DNA of 64,000 nt from Bacteroidota bacterium (GCA_027484685.1 JAIXSO010000032.1:186001-250000), one strand, 5' to 3'; positions 51,904-61,197 are shown, counted from the stretch's first letter. The notes: generated from the sequence alone by a model not told the origin. Numbers and translations are program-made.

Positions 51904-54489
51904 TCAATTACTTTTAACCAACTCTTCGTATTTTTTTATCAAATTTTCTAACGACTGATTTTGCGCTTGTAAGGCAGTATTAGTAGCATCTTTAGCTAAT
52001 TGTTTTTTTATCAATTCGTTTTTAGCTACTAGGTTTTCTTTTATTTCGTTAACACTGTTAAACAACAAATATTTGCGCTCTTCACCATCCATTTTTTTAC
52101 CTAATCTTTCAAAAGTATTTAACGCATCTGTTACAATGGCATTATCTGAACGCATTAAATATTTAGCATACATATACATGATATTGCGTTTGCCATAACC
52201 TGCATGGTTTATTGTTTTTTCAAAATAAGCATTTTCGTTTTTAAAAGAATTTTTACTCAATACAGAACAAATGGCTTGACTAACCGAATAATTTTGATAG
52301 TTTTTCCATTTTTCAACTACTTGTAAAGCATAAACACTATCAATATAACTTAAACCATAAAAGGCACTTACCAATACTTGGTTTGAACTATCGGTTAACG
52401 CTTTTTCAAAATTAGGTTTGTATTTTATATTGTTCCAATTGTATAATAACAACAAGGCATTTGCCCTAACACTTGCAGTTTTACTGTAATTGGTTAATGC
52501 CAAAATTTGAGGTTCAAATAGTAATTGTTGTTGCTCAGTAAGTGAATTTAAAGTCATGTAACCTAATTCAATCACACGCGAATGATTAAAATTTAAACAA
52601 TACAAAATAGCATTTTTAAATTCTTGACTCAAATTAACTGTATCTAAATTATAGTTATGAACCAATCCTTGCATGGCTTGTTGTTTGGCTTTCCAATGGT
52701 TTTCTTGGGTTAATTGCGCGTACCAAGTAGCATTGTTTTGCACCAAATCTATTTTAGCTACTAAGGCTTTGGCTGTATCAAAATTAATTAAGTAAATGGA
52801 ATCACCTTTAAAAGTAAAGGTTTCGCTGGCTTTTGTAATTTTTACCGGCCAAGTTTTTACCCCATTTTTATCAAACACATTGGCATAAACTGGCAATTGA
52901 TACAATCCAAATTCTGTTGAATCTTGTTTTTGAGTTACCGTTAAATTGGCTGTATTGCCAATATAAACCGTGTTTAAACTTAACTCAGGATGACCTGCTT
53001 TTAAAAACCATTGGTTAAAAAACCAGTTTAAATCGCGGCCAGTAGTTTCTTCAAAAGCCAAACGCAAATCGTGAATTTCGGCACTTTTAAATTTGTTTTT
53101 GGTTAAATACAATTGCAACGATTTAAAGAAAGCATCATCGCCAACTTCCTTGCGCAACATATGTAAAATACGTCCGCCTTTGCTGTAACTAACACCATCA
53201 AACATATCTTCTTTGTTATGGTAATGGTATCTAATTGGAATTTTATTGGCATTGCCTTTACTGCGTATATAGCCTTGTAAATTTCTATCAAAAACTGCAT
53301 CAGCTTCTATGGCGCCATGTTTCCATTCGTTCCAAATAAATTCGCCATAAGTGGCAAAACTTTCGTTTAATGGCAAATTACTCCAACTTTCGGCAGTGGT
53401 TAAATCGCCAAACCAATGGTGAAACATTTCGTGAGCAATAATATCTTCTTGGTCGTTGTCAAAATGCTCTCTCCTATCGTGTTGCACAAATTCGCCATGA
53501 ATTACAGCCGTGGTATTTTCCATGGCTCCACTTACATAATCGCGCACTATAATTTGACTATATTTATACCATGGATAATCAACTCCTAAACGTTGGCTAA
53601 AACACTCCAACATTTCGGCCGTTGGACCAAAAATTAAATCAGCATACTGATGGTAATCTTTTTCTAAATAATAACTTACCTCTACAGAATCACGCCATTT
53701 ACGCTTGGTTATATTAAATTCACCAATGGCCATCATGGTTAAATAAGGCGCATGAGGCAAATTTTGTTGCCAATAATCGGTATGTGTTCCATCCGCATTT
53801 TTGGTAATGGAAACCAATTTTCCATTGCTTAAAGTTACCTCATTAGCTTGGGCAGTAATAAATAATTCTTGCGTATGTTTTTCATTTGGAGCATCAATAG
53901 TTGGCATCCAGCAGCTATTGCTTTCAGTTTCGCCTTGTGTCCATATTTGGCGAGGTTTTTCAGTATCTTCTTTTTTAGGATTTATAAAATACAAACCTTT
54001 AGCTTCTCTAATAGCTGCACTGCCTTCAAAATTTAACTCATTTGGTTTTGAGGTATAATCAATAAAAATATTAAAGGTTTCGTTTCGGCTGTAAGTTCTA
54101 TCTAAATTAGCTGTAATTTGGAGCGAATCGTAAGTAAATGAAAGATTGGTAGTATCTTTTCCTTTAATAACCGCCACGCGATGTAACTCCATGCCTTTGG
54201 CATCAATTACCACTTTATTGGTAGCATAAAAATACGGTTTAAACAATAAATTTATTTTGCCATAAGCATGTTGTAAATCGTAATTAAATTTTATTTGTAA
54301 ATGGGTGTGCAATAAATCAACCTCTTTGGTTCTAGTTGGCTGATAATTAGCCGCATTTTTATGAGCTATGATATTGATTGGTTTTGCCAACAAACTAGCA
54401 TCTTTGTTTTGAGTATCGCTATTTTTATTTACCTTGCATGCCGCAATAAACGTTATTGCGCTTACTATTAATACATTAACTTTATTCAT
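51904..54489 (-). CDS. M1-family zinc aminopeptidase, lipoprotein
   Basis: An 861-residue peptidase that removes N-terminal amino acids from peptides. The lipobox FIAAC at about residues 14-18 suggests a lipid-anchored envelope enzyme. The substrate motif VSGAMENTTAVI is present, the zinc site HEMFHHWFG (353-361) is followed by NESFATYGE, and a catalytic Tyr lies in DGVSYSKGGRILHML. The C-terminal ~300 residues are ERAP-like or HEAT-like helices, ending in a coiled, Lys/Gln-rich tail. Monocistronic, diverging from the biotin-carrier gene with 61 bases between starts. Confidence 0.94.
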   Translation of the reverse strand: MNKVNVLIVSAITFIAACKVNKNSDTQNKDASLLAKPINIIAHKNAANYQPTRTKEVDLLHTHLQIKFNYDLQHAYGKINLLFKPYFYATNKVVIDAKGMELHRVAVIKGKDTTNLSFTYDSLQITANLDRTYSRNETFNIFIDYTSKPNELNFEGSAAIREAKGLYFINPKKEDTEKPRQIWTQGETESNSCWMPTIDAPNEKHTQELFITAQANEVTLSNGKLVSITKNADGTHTDYWQQNLPHAPYLTMMAIGEFNITKRKWRDSVEVSYYLEKDYHQYADLIFGPTAEMLECFSQRLGVDYPWYKYSQIIVRDYVSGAMENTTAVIHGEFVQHDRREHFDNDQEDIIAHEMFHHWFGDLTTAESWSNLPLNESFATYGEFIWNEWKHGAIEADAVFDRNLQGYIRSKGNANKIPIRYHYHNKEDMFDGVSYSKGGRILHMLRKEVGDDAFFKSLQLYLTKNKFKSAEIHDLRLAFEETTGRDLNWFFNQWFLKAGHPELSLNTVYIGNTANLTVTQKQDSTEFGLYQLPVYANVFDKNGVKTWPVKITKASETFTFKGDSIYLINFDTAKALVAKIDLVQNNATWYAQLTQENHWKAKQQAMQGLVHNYNLDTVNLSQEFKNAILYCLNFNHSRVIELGYMTLNSLTEQQQLLFEPQILALTNYSKTASVRANALLLLYNWNNIKYKPNFEKALTDSSNQVLVSAFYGLSYIDSVYALQVVEKWKNYQNYSVSQAICSVLSKNSFKNENAYFEKTINHAGYGKRNIMYMYAKYLMRSDNAIVTDALNTFERLGKKMDGEERKYLLFNSVNEIKENLVAKNELIKKQLAKDATNTALQAQNQSLENLIKKYEELVKSN

Positions 54490-54550
54490 TGTTACAATAA
54501 TAAGGTTATGAATTAAATAGCAAAAAAATATTTAAAAGCTTATAAAATTT

Positions 54551-55048
54551 ATGTTGCGCATTACCTTAAACCAACAAGAATATTTGTTTGATAAAAAAGC
54601 TGGAACTGTATTGCTTAACGGCAAGCCTGTAAATGTTGATGTGGTTAAATTAGACAGAAATAAATTTCATGTTTTGATTAACCATAATTCATTCAATATT
54701 GAACTTTTAAACAAAGATGAAAATGCCAAAAACCAAACCATATTGGTTAATGGACAAAAGCAAACCATTGAATTAAAAGACAAATACGATGAATTGCTAA
54801 AGCAATTGGGTATGGATAAATTAATGGGTAATAAAGTTAATTTATTAAAAGCACCCATGCCAGGCTTGGTTTTAAAAGTATTGGTAACCGAAGGAGAAGC
54901 AGTAAAAAAAGGCGATGGTTTATTGGTATTAGAAGCCATGAAAATGGAAAATATTATTAAAGCCAGTGCCGATGGAATGGTTAAAAAAATTCACATTGAA
55001 GAAAAAAATGTGGTTGACAAAAACCAAAAAATGATTGAGTTTGAATAG
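54551..55048 (+). CDS. biotin carboxyl carrier protein (biotin/lipoyl attachment domain)
   Basis: A 165-residue biotin carrier. The C-terminal domain (about 97-165) is a biotinyl fold with the LEAMKMEN motif; Lys131 is the expected biotinylation site. The N-terminal ~90 residues form a separate small beta domain. This layout matches carriers of acyl-CoA carboxylases (acetyl-, propionyl- or methylcrotonyl-type). No carboxylase or transferase subunit is adjacent, so the partner is unknown. Confidence 0.88.
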   Translation: MLRITLNQQEYLFDKKAGTVLLNGKPVNVDVVKLDRNKFHVLINHNSFNIELLNKDENAKNQTILVNGQKQTIELKDKYDELLKQLGMDKLMGNKVNLLKAPMPGLVLKVLVTEGEAVKKGDGLLVLEAMKMENIIKASADGMVKKIHIEEKNVVDKNQKMIEFE

Positions 55049-55128
55049 AAAATAGTTCGAAGTTTTAAGTTCGAAGTACTAAGTTAAAACTCTGAACTAA
55101 GTACTATGAACTAAAAACTAAATAAAAT

Positions 55129-55500
55129 GGGGTTGACCGGTTTTGACGGGGTGAGCAAGGGTTATGTTAGCATGCCGAGCGTGGGGAATTTAGCTCGTAA
55201 ATATCAAGTCTCAAAATTTTATCTGGCGAGTCTAACTTTGCCATGGCTGCTTAATCTGGGATTAAGCAATTGCCATTGTCTCGTAAAATGTTAAGTTTTG
55301 TTTCGTTTTACATCAGAGGCATCATTTAAACCAAACCTTTGAGCAGTATGTTTATGGCTGTTTAGAGTACATAATAAACTATAAATTAAGCCGGTATGAG
55401 GAACAACCAACTTAGTTCGAAAACTAATGTTTCTATAAGCATGTAGAAGGCATAGCAATTCCATTTCCGGACGAGGGTTCGAATCCCTCCAGCTCCACAA
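55129..55500 (+). ncRNA. ssrA: transfer-messenger RNA
   Basis: tmRNA rescues stalled ribosomes and tags the nascent chain for proteolysis. The 5' end GGGGTTGACCGG pairs with the 3' CAGCTCC to form the acceptor stem, and GAGGGTTCGAATCCCTC makes the T-arm. The tag frame at 55225-55254 reads GGC GAG TCT AAC TTT GCC ATG GCT GCT TAA, giving GESNFAMAA, like the Bacteroidota tags ending in Ala-Ala. The encoded 3' end is ACAA rather than ACCA, so CCA would be added or trimmed in processing. A second, CCA-containing 3' end lies 167 bases downstream. Confidence 0.95.
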
Positions 55501-55503
55501 ACC

Positions 55504-55536
55504 AATGCCCCAGCCGTAAGGTTGGGGCATTTTTAT
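55504..55536 (+). terminator. intrinsic terminator after tmRNA
   Basis: ATGCCCCAGCC pairs with GGTTGGGGCAT (GTAA loop, 55505-55530), followed by TTTT. Confidence 0.88.
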
Positions 55537-55648
55537 TTGCGGAACGCCTACAAGCAAAGCTTGTAAAGGTTTACTGCAAATAAAAATGCATCCTTTGCGT
55601 ATGCAAAGGGCATTGTTTGTAAGGTTCACCCAAACGGGAAAAAGTATT

Positions 55649-55667
55649 AATCCCTCCAACTCCACCA
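55649..55667 (+). repeat. duplicate of the tmRNA 3' end (attachment-site-like)
   Basis: AATCCCTCCAACTCCACCA matches 55482-55500 with two differences and carries the complete CCA. The 150 bases between them hold a perfect 14-base inverted repeat (55527-55540 and 55576-55589) and two smaller hairpins, with no open frame. This looks like the scar of an element that integrated at the tmRNA gene. The rest of the 55501-55822 gap holds only terminators and AT-rich DNA. Confidence 0.6.
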
Positions 55668-55672
55668 CACAG

Positions 55673-55708
55673 GACAACTCCAATTTATTTGAGAGTTGTC
55701 TTTTTTTT
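55673..55708 (+). terminator. second intrinsic terminator, probably the original tmRNA terminator
   Basis: GACAACTC (55673-55680) pairs with GAGTTGTC (55693-55700), followed by eight T's. It lies 5 bases after the duplicated tmRNA 3' end. Confidence 0.75.
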
Positions 55709-55822
55709 GCTCCTTTCAAACCCTTGTCAATGCTCAATGTTTGGTGTAAAAGTTCGTTAGTTCTTAGGGTTCTACATTTGTTTTAAAGTATCAATGGTAT
55801 TAACTAATTGATTTAAAAAAAT

Positions 55823-56260
55823 TCAATTACATCTTTTTAGAATTAAGGTCTCGGCAAAGTCATATTCATTAATAATTGACCTTTCTATATATTTATCAAT
55901 AATTAAGCTATCATTTTTAATAACTCCGTTAGCTTTATACCTTATTAACAATCCGTTTTTTTGTTTCCTGTTAAACTTAAAAAAAATGCTATCTGCTTTC
56001 AATAAATAATTAGTTTTTATATCTAATTTATAATTCAAATTAGTACATCCATTATCTTTTCCTAAAGCATATCTTAACTTATTACCTTGAATCAGAATGA
56101 AGTGTTTATATAAGTTAACTTCGCCATTGTCAAAAATCGAGTCATTTGCTTTTATCTCTTTAAAGATCAATGTTTCCTTTTCAGAAATGAAACTATTTTT
56201 TCTAGTAGAACAACTTATGATTGCTGTTAAAGCAAGTAAAAATAAAGTTATCTTTTTCAT
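55823..56260 (-). CDS. hypothetical lipoprotein
   Basis: A 145-residue lipoprotein. The start at 56258-56260 gives MKKITLFLLALTAIISC with a typical lipobox; the TTG fifteen codons upstream is less likely. The mature part is polar and beta-like with two further Cys (DNGCTNL and LILKRCN at the C-terminus) that may form a disulfide. Function unknown. Single gene. Confidence 0.65.
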   Translation of the reverse strand: MKKITLFLLALTAIISCSTRKNSFISEKETLIFKEIKANDSIFDNGEVNLYKHFILIQGNKLRYALGKDNGCTNLNYKLDIKTNYLLKADSIFFKFNRKQKNGLLIRYKANGVIKNDSLIIDKYIERSIINEYDFAETLILKRCN

Positions 56261-56380
56261 ATTCTTTCCTAATTTTCTTACCGCTGTTATTGACAAGAGA
56301 AGCAATTCATAAACAATTTTTGTTTTAAAAATATTATTTTATCTATACAAAAGCGATTTAGTTTTTTCTAATTTTGATAT

Positions 56381-56923
56381 CTAAATAAAACATCCTATTA
56401 ATGTTTTATAAAAATCTGAATAGTTCTTACTTCCAGCAAGTTCAGCTAATTTTTGAGCTTTTTCTAATGTTGCTATTTTATATCCTATATCATCATCATT
56501 ATTAAATAAATTGTCATTCAATATTTTCTCAGTCATTAATAATGCTTCTAAAAAATGTAACTCATCTATTGCACATTTTTGACAAATAATATCTTCATGC
56601 TCATCTAAAAGCACAACTTCATTGCTGTTCTTAATAATAACAACTCTAAATAAATCAAACACTCCAAACTCAATAAATAATTCTTTATGAATAGATTGGT
56701 TTAAAAAAGTAAATTCTCCTATAACTAATTCTGACAAATCATATTTATTCAATAAATCGTCAATTATATAATCATGGTTTGTTAACTCATTATTTTTTAC
56801 TTTAAAAGCATAAGGCAAAAGAATTGAATTTACAGTATCAATGTTATATCCAAAATTCAATAATTTCTGTTTATCGGGCTTCGATGCTAATAGCCTATTG
56901 ATAAAAGATTCAGCTTTATCCAT
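56381..56923 (-). CDS. hypothetical acidic cytosolic protein
   Basis: A 180-residue protein without signal or membrane segments, helical and acidic (DNLFNNDDDIGYK). IICQKCAIDELHFLEALLM contains a CxxC-like pair that is too sparse for a zinc ribbon. No family is recognised. A 33-base hairpin element lies just upstream of its start. Confidence 0.58.
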   Translation of the reverse strand: MDKAESFINRLLASKPDKQKLLNFGYNIDTVNSILLPYAFKVKNNELTNHDYIIDDLLNKYDLSELVIGEFTFLNQSIHKELFIEFGVFDLFRVVIIKNSNEVVLLDEHEDIICQKCAIDELHFLEALLMTEKILNDNLFNNDDDIGYKIATLEKAQKLAELAGSKNYSDFYKTLIGCFI

Positions 56924-56955
56924 TTCTTTTAATTTTCTGCTGTTGTTATTTTGCC

Positions 56956-56988
56956 GATGTTGGTGTTCAGCGAGGCGTCACCAACATC
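56956..56988. repeat. isolated hairpin element between divergent genes
   Basis: GATGTTGGTG (56956-56965) pairs perfectly with CACCAACATC (56979-56988) around a 13-base loop. It resembles the GTTGGCG hairpin family near 15.65 kb but differs in sequence. Confidence 0.6.
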
Positions 56989-57109
56989 AAATATTCCATT
57001 TCAAATAAAGCAATTTTTTTAATAAAAAACGTTTTTGTGTTTTTAGCTATTTAATAAAGTATAAAAACTTGTGTTAGGGTAATAAACCATAATTTGTTAG
57101 TTTTACCGC

Positions 57110-58159
57110 ATGGAAAACGAGGAATCGAAACCGCAACGCAGGGTAAGGTATAAAGGCACTTACCCAAAATCGTTTAAAGAAAAATACAAAGAACTTCAGC
57201 CCGAAAAATATGCTGATGATATACAAAAGGTAATTTTAAAAGGCAATACTCCTGCAGGTACGCATCGTTCCATTTGTGTAACCGAAATTATGGATTTTTT
57301 AAACATAACTCCAGGCCAAATAGGTATGGATGCTACGCTTGGTTATGGTGGACATAGTTTAGAAATTTTAAAAAAACTCAATCACCAAGGCATGCTTTAT
57401 GCCACCGATGTTGATCCGTTTGAGTTACCTCGAACCAAAGAAAGATTGGCTTCGTTTGGTTTTGGCGAAACTGATTTACAAGTTCGTAAAATGAATTTTT
57501 CGAATATTGATTTAATAGCCATGGAATCTGGCCCACTTAACTTTGTGTTAGCTGATTTGGGTGTTTCGTCTATGCAAATTGATAATCCTGATAGGGGTTT
57601 TTCGCTTAAAGTGGAAGGTCCGCTCGATTTGCGTTTGAACCCCAAAAGCGGTAAACCAGCCTCCGAACTTTTAAAAACCTTAGACCAATACGAACTAGAA
57701 GAAATACTAATAGCCAATGCAGACGAGCCTTATGCCGATTTAATAGCTGAAGCTATGATAACTAATTTAAAAAAGGGTAGACATATAGAAACCACAGCTC
57801 AGTTTAAAGATATTATAAAAGAAACTTTGGAGTTTTTACCTAAAAACGATAGGGTTGAAAAAACAAAAAAAGCTTGTCAGCGCTGTTTCCAGGCCTTGCG
57901 CATTGAAGTAAACGATGAGTTTGGTGTGTTAGATAAATTTTTAGAAAAACTCCCCGATGCATTGGCTCCGGGTGGCAAAGTGGCTATTCTTTCATTTCAT
58001 TCAGGCGAAGACAGACGTGTAAAAAAAGCATTTCAAACTTTTTACAGACAAGGTATTTACAGCCAAATTGCTCCTGATCCTATTCGTCCATCGGCACAAG
58101 AAATTTTTAGTAATCCACGCGCACGTTCCACCAAATTTCGTTGGGCTATAAAAGCTTAA
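57110..58159 (+). CDS. rsmH: 16S rRNA (cytosine-1402-N4)-methyltransferase
   Basis: RsmH (MraW) methylates N4 of C1402 in the decoding centre of 16S rRNA using S-adenosylmethionine. The SAM-binding motif is MDATLGYGGHSLEIL, followed by LADLGVSSMQID, NPDRGFSLKVEGPLDLRL and the conserved C-terminal ILSFHSGEDRRVKKAF and NPRARSTKFRWAIK. At 349 residues it is somewhat longer than the usual ~310 because of a ~45-residue basic N-terminal extension. The usual dcw-cluster partners (mraZ, ftsL, ftsI) are absent, so it lies outside the cell-division cluster. Confidence 0.95.
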   Translation: MENEESKPQRRVRYKGTYPKSFKEKYKELQPEKYADDIQKVILKGNTPAGTHRSICVTEIMDFLNITPGQIGMDATLGYGGHSLEILKKLNHQGMLYATDVDPFELPRTKERLASFGFGETDLQVRKMNFSNIDLIAMESGPLNFVLADLGVSSMQIDNPDRGFSLKVEGPLDLRLNPKSGKPASELLKTLDQYELEEILIANADEPYADLIAEAMITNLKKGRHIETTAQFKDIIKETLEFLPKNDRVEKTKKACQRCFQALRIEVNDEFGVLDKFLEKLPDALAPGGKVAILSFHSGEDRRVKKAFQTFYRQGIYSQIAPDPIRPSAQEIFSNPRARSTKFRWAIKA

Positions 58160-58189
58160 TTTTAGCTCACCTCTACCCTATTTCTTTTT

Positions 58190-58969
58190 TTGAAAAACTC
58201 GTTTTTTATTCCTTTTAAAAATAATATTGCTACAATTGATATTCCTAACAAGTTTATTCTATTGCTTCAAAACAAGCCGCATGCATTGTGTTTATTGGCT
58301 GCTGAGCAATTGCAAAACTATTTAATCCATCAAACCGATTGGGAACATAATTTTGGGCTAAACCCCAATAATACTGAAAATATTATTGGTAAAATGTTTG
58401 GTGTGTTGGTAGTGAAAAATGAGCAAAACCAAATTGGTTTTTTGGCGGCTTTTTCGGGCAAACTAGCCAATACCAATAATCACCCATATTTTGTGCCTCC
58501 CGTGTTTGATAGCTTAACCAAAAACAGTTTTTTAAACCAAGGTATGGAACAATTGGCGGTAATTATTAATGAAATAAACGTTTTGGAAAATGAAGATTTG
58601 CTAGAAAACAAGAAAACAATTGATTTACTGAAAACAAAACGTAAAAACCATTCACAAAACCTTCAAGAAGAATTGTTCAATAATTATTTATTTGTTAATA
58701 AACTTAGCGAAAGTAAAAATGCACATCAAATTTATAGTGATGCCAATTATAAATATCCTCCTGCTGGTGCAGGCGAGTGCGCTACACCTAAGTTATTACA
58801 ACATGCTTTTAAACATGGCTTACAACCTTTAGCCGTAGCTGAGTTTTGGTGGGGACAATCGCCCAAGTCAAATTATTGGAAACACAAGCACTATTACGCC
58901 TGCTGTAAAGAAAAGTGTGAACCCATACTGGCACATATGCTTAAAGGCATAGAATGTGAATACCAATAG
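58190..58969 (+). CDS. stand-alone N-terminal domain of an RluA-like pseudouridine synthase
   Basis: A 259-residue protein matching the N-terminal extension of a Bacteroidota RluA-family pseudouridine synthase group: PHALCLLAAEQLQNYL, GKMFGVLVV, GFLAAFSGKLA, HPYFVPPVFD, then YPPAGAGECATPKLLQHAF, PLAVAEFWWGQSPKS and CEPILAHMLKG. In those proteins the catalytic domain follows directly. Here the protein stops at GIECEYQ and the next 96 bases encode nothing of it. The only available start is TTG at 58190. It is either a truncated gene or a genuine split form. The conserved Cys cluster (GECA, CCKEKCEP) may bind metal. Confidence 0.72.
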   Translation: MKNSFFIPFKNNIATIDIPNKFILLLQNKPHALCLLAAEQLQNYLIHQTDWEHNFGLNPNNTENIIGKMFGVLVVKNEQNQIGFLAAFSGKLANTNNHPYFVPPVFDSLTKNSFLNQGMEQLAVIINEINVLENEDLLENKKTIDLLKTKRKNHSQNLQEELFNNYLFVNKLSESKNAHQIYSDANYKYPPAGAGECATPKLLQHAFKHGLQPLAVAEFWWGQSPKSNYWKHKHYYACCKEKCEPILAHMLKGIECEYQ

Positions 58970-59065
58970 GTTAAATAATATTTAATAATCAAAAAAACAA
59001 CAATATTGTTTCTATTTTGTATTTAATTTGTATTATTTTGCACTTAGCTAAACCAACTATTTATC

Positions 59066-60076
59066 ATGAAAATAATTCAACTTAAATTTATTTTAGAGCA
59101 ACTTACATTTGATTTAATTGGCAAAGATTCTTATCGTGGAGTAACTTTAACCTACGCTTGGTTAGCCAATCAATTTGGCCATATAGCTTTAGGTTTTATT
59201 CCTACTTTTTTAGTTTATCAAATAGCAAAACAATATTCCAAATCTACAAATTTAAACATGATTGTATCGATTTGCGTAACTTCATTTTGGTTTTTATTTG
59301 AGGTTTATAATGTGGTAGCTCCAATATTCAAAAACAATCAAGTTTATAATTTTAAACCTGACTTATACAATGTAATTTTTGATACCATTACCGATATTTG
59401 TTTTTTTGCTATTGGTGCTTTTTTAGCAGGATTAGCCATTAAATGTACCACTTCTCTTATTTCAATAAATGTGGCATTATTAGCTTTGGTTTTATATCCT
59501 TCGTATTATTGGTACACTACCAAAATGTATCAGCAAGAAGCAAAATTTCCATTTCAGTTACGCTTAAGCCAATGGAAAACCAATTTAGATGATAACAGCA
59601 AAAATACCATTAACCAATTTGTAAATAAAAATTCGGTAGGCAATCATTTATTGGTTTTTGGTGCATACAAATCAGGTAAAACAAGCTTGAGTGTAGCCAT
59701 TGCCAATGAACAATCAATTAAGCATAAAAAAGCACTATATACCTCAGCTACCAAATTTTACAACTTACTTTTTGAACCAAACCCAAGCGAAAACGAATTG
59801 AAAATAAATAACTTATGGGGTTGGCGAAATACTGATTATTTGGTTATAGACGATATAAACCCAAGTATAAAAATAAATGGTATTTATGTGGAGCCCAATA
59901 CCTTATATAACTTATTAAATAACAATGAGTTTGGAAAAGAAAATATAAAAGCCATTCAAAATACCAATGTAATTTGGGTTTTAGGCGAAAGCAACAGCGA
60001 TTGTTGCGATTGGAAACAATTGCTTATTTCTATGGGCATTCCTAGTGAAAAAATATCAGAATTAACTTTATTATAA
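59066..60076 (+). CDS. membrane protein with C-terminal P-loop (AAA-like) ATPase
   Basis: A 336-residue protein joining about four membrane helices (near 36-54, 64-84, 103-126, 131-150) to a cytoplasmic nucleotide-binding domain. Walker A is GAYKSGKTS (199-207), Walker B is YLVIDDIN (258-265) and a sensor-like strand VIWVLGES lies near the C-terminus. The ATPase part looks like DnaC/IstB-type AAA modules, but no such protein is normally membrane-anchored. No recognised family. It stands alone and converges with the glycosyltransferase gene, 2 bases apart. Confidence 0.75.
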   Translation: MKIIQLKFILEQLTFDLIGKDSYRGVTLTYAWLANQFGHIALGFIPTFLVYQIAKQYSKSTNLNMIVSICVTSFWFLFEVYNVVAPIFKNNQVYNFKPDLYNVIFDTITDICFFAIGAFLAGLAIKCTTSLISINVALLALVLYPSYYWYTTKMYQQEAKFPFQLRLSQWKTNLDDNSKNTINQFVNKNSVGNHLLVFGAYKSGKTSLSVAIANEQSIKHKKALYTSATKFYNLLFEPNPSENELKINNLWGWRNTDYLVIDDINPSIKINGIYVEPNTLYNLLNNNEFGKENIKAIQNTNVIWVLGESNSDCCDWKQLLISMGIPSEKISELTLL

Positions 60077-60078
60077 AA

Positions 60079-61197
60079 TTATGCTTTATAGAATGTCATT
60101 AAAGTATGAGCCAAATGGTTTTTATTAAACATTTCAGCCCTTTGGTATGCCTCATTAATTAACTGTGTTTTGGTTTCTATATTATTGTATTTATTTTCTA
60201 TGAATTGAACCAACTCATCGCTACTTGAGGGACTAATGGCTTGCTGTTTATTTCCAATTACTTCTGGCAATGAAGAAACATTTGAAGTAACCGTTAAAAC
60301 CTTACTTTGCATGGCTTCTAAAACTGGAATTCCAAAGCCTTCAAATTCTGATATATAGGCAAATAAACTAGCACATTGGAAAATGATTGGCAAATCGGCA
60401 AACGATATATTTTCAAAAATTTTAAGTCTATCTTGCAATTGATATACATTGGCGTAAGCCAAAATTTCATCGGCATAACTTGTTTTTTTGCCAATTAATA
60501 CCAAATGCCAATTACTTTCTAAATTATTTAAAGCTTGTAAAATAGTTAATTGGTTTTTGCGGGTTTCAATAGTGCCTACACTAAGTATAAACTTTTTGGG
60601 TAATTGGTATTTTTGAGAAATTACTTGCTTTTCTTGCTCAGAATAAGTTTTTGCAAAAGCATCATCGCAAGCTTGGTAAAGCACTTTTATTTTCGATTTG
60701 TCAGTTTGAAAAAAATCAATAATATCCAATTCAGTTTGCATGCTTGTTGCCAATACTAAATCAGCATTTTGGCAGGCATTTTTAAATTTCTTTTTATAAA
60801 TATAAGCATCAATATTGTTATAATAATTAGGGTAACGTAAAAAAATCAAATCGTGAATGGTTACTACACATTTGGTTTTTTGTTGATTAATGCCGGTTGG
60901 TAATTCATTACTCAATCCATGAAAAATATCTAATTCAAGATTATTTACAATATCGCCAACGCTGAAGCTACGCCATGCCGCGGGGAATTGTTTATTTAAA
61001 AATCCTTCTGGTTTTATTATCTCTACTTGTTTATAATCGATAAATTCGTCTTTAAACTTTTCATCAATTTTGGGCGTAAACAAATAGTAAGTATGTTCAG
61101 GAAAATTTTGAATAAGCGATTTAATTAATAAGCGAGCATAATTGCCCAAACCTGTTGAATTATTAAAAGCGCGCTTGGCATCAAACCCTATTTTCAT
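60079..61197 (-). CDS. family 4 glycosyltransferase
   Basis: A 372-residue GT-B glycosyltransferase (GT4, retaining) that transfers a sugar from a nucleotide donor, typically in envelope polysaccharide or LPS synthesis. N-terminal GLGNYARLLIKSL, the FHGLSNELP and VTIHDLIFLRYP segments, then the donor site: SVGTIETRKNQLTIL, ASLFAYISEFEGFGIPVLEAM with the E-x7-E pair, and SSLPEVIG. Donor and acceptor sugars cannot be inferred. No other polysaccharide genes are adjacent. Confidence 0.92.
   Translation of the reverse strand: MKIGFDAKRAFNNSTGLGNYARLLIKSLIQNFPEHTYYLFTPKIDEKFKDEFIDYKQVEIIKPEGFLNKQFPAAWRSFSVGDIVNNLELDIFHGLSNELPTGINQQKTKCVVTIHDLIFLRYPNYYNNIDAYIYKKKFKNACQNADLVLATSMQTELDIIDFFQTDKSKIKVLYQACDDAFAKTYSEQEKQVISQKYQLPKKFILSVGTIETRKNQLTILQALNNLESNWHLVLIGKKTSYADEILAYANVYQLQDRLKIFENISFADLPIIFQCASLFAYISEFEGFGIPVLEAMQSKVLTVTSNVSSLPEVIGNKQQAISPSSSDELVQFIENKYNNIETKTQLINEAYQRAEMFNKNHLAHTLMTFYKA

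Noticed and set aside
55291-55737. 148-codon minus-strand frame
   Set aside because: It is antisense to tmRNA and the duplicated tmRNA end; RNA structure explains the open frame.
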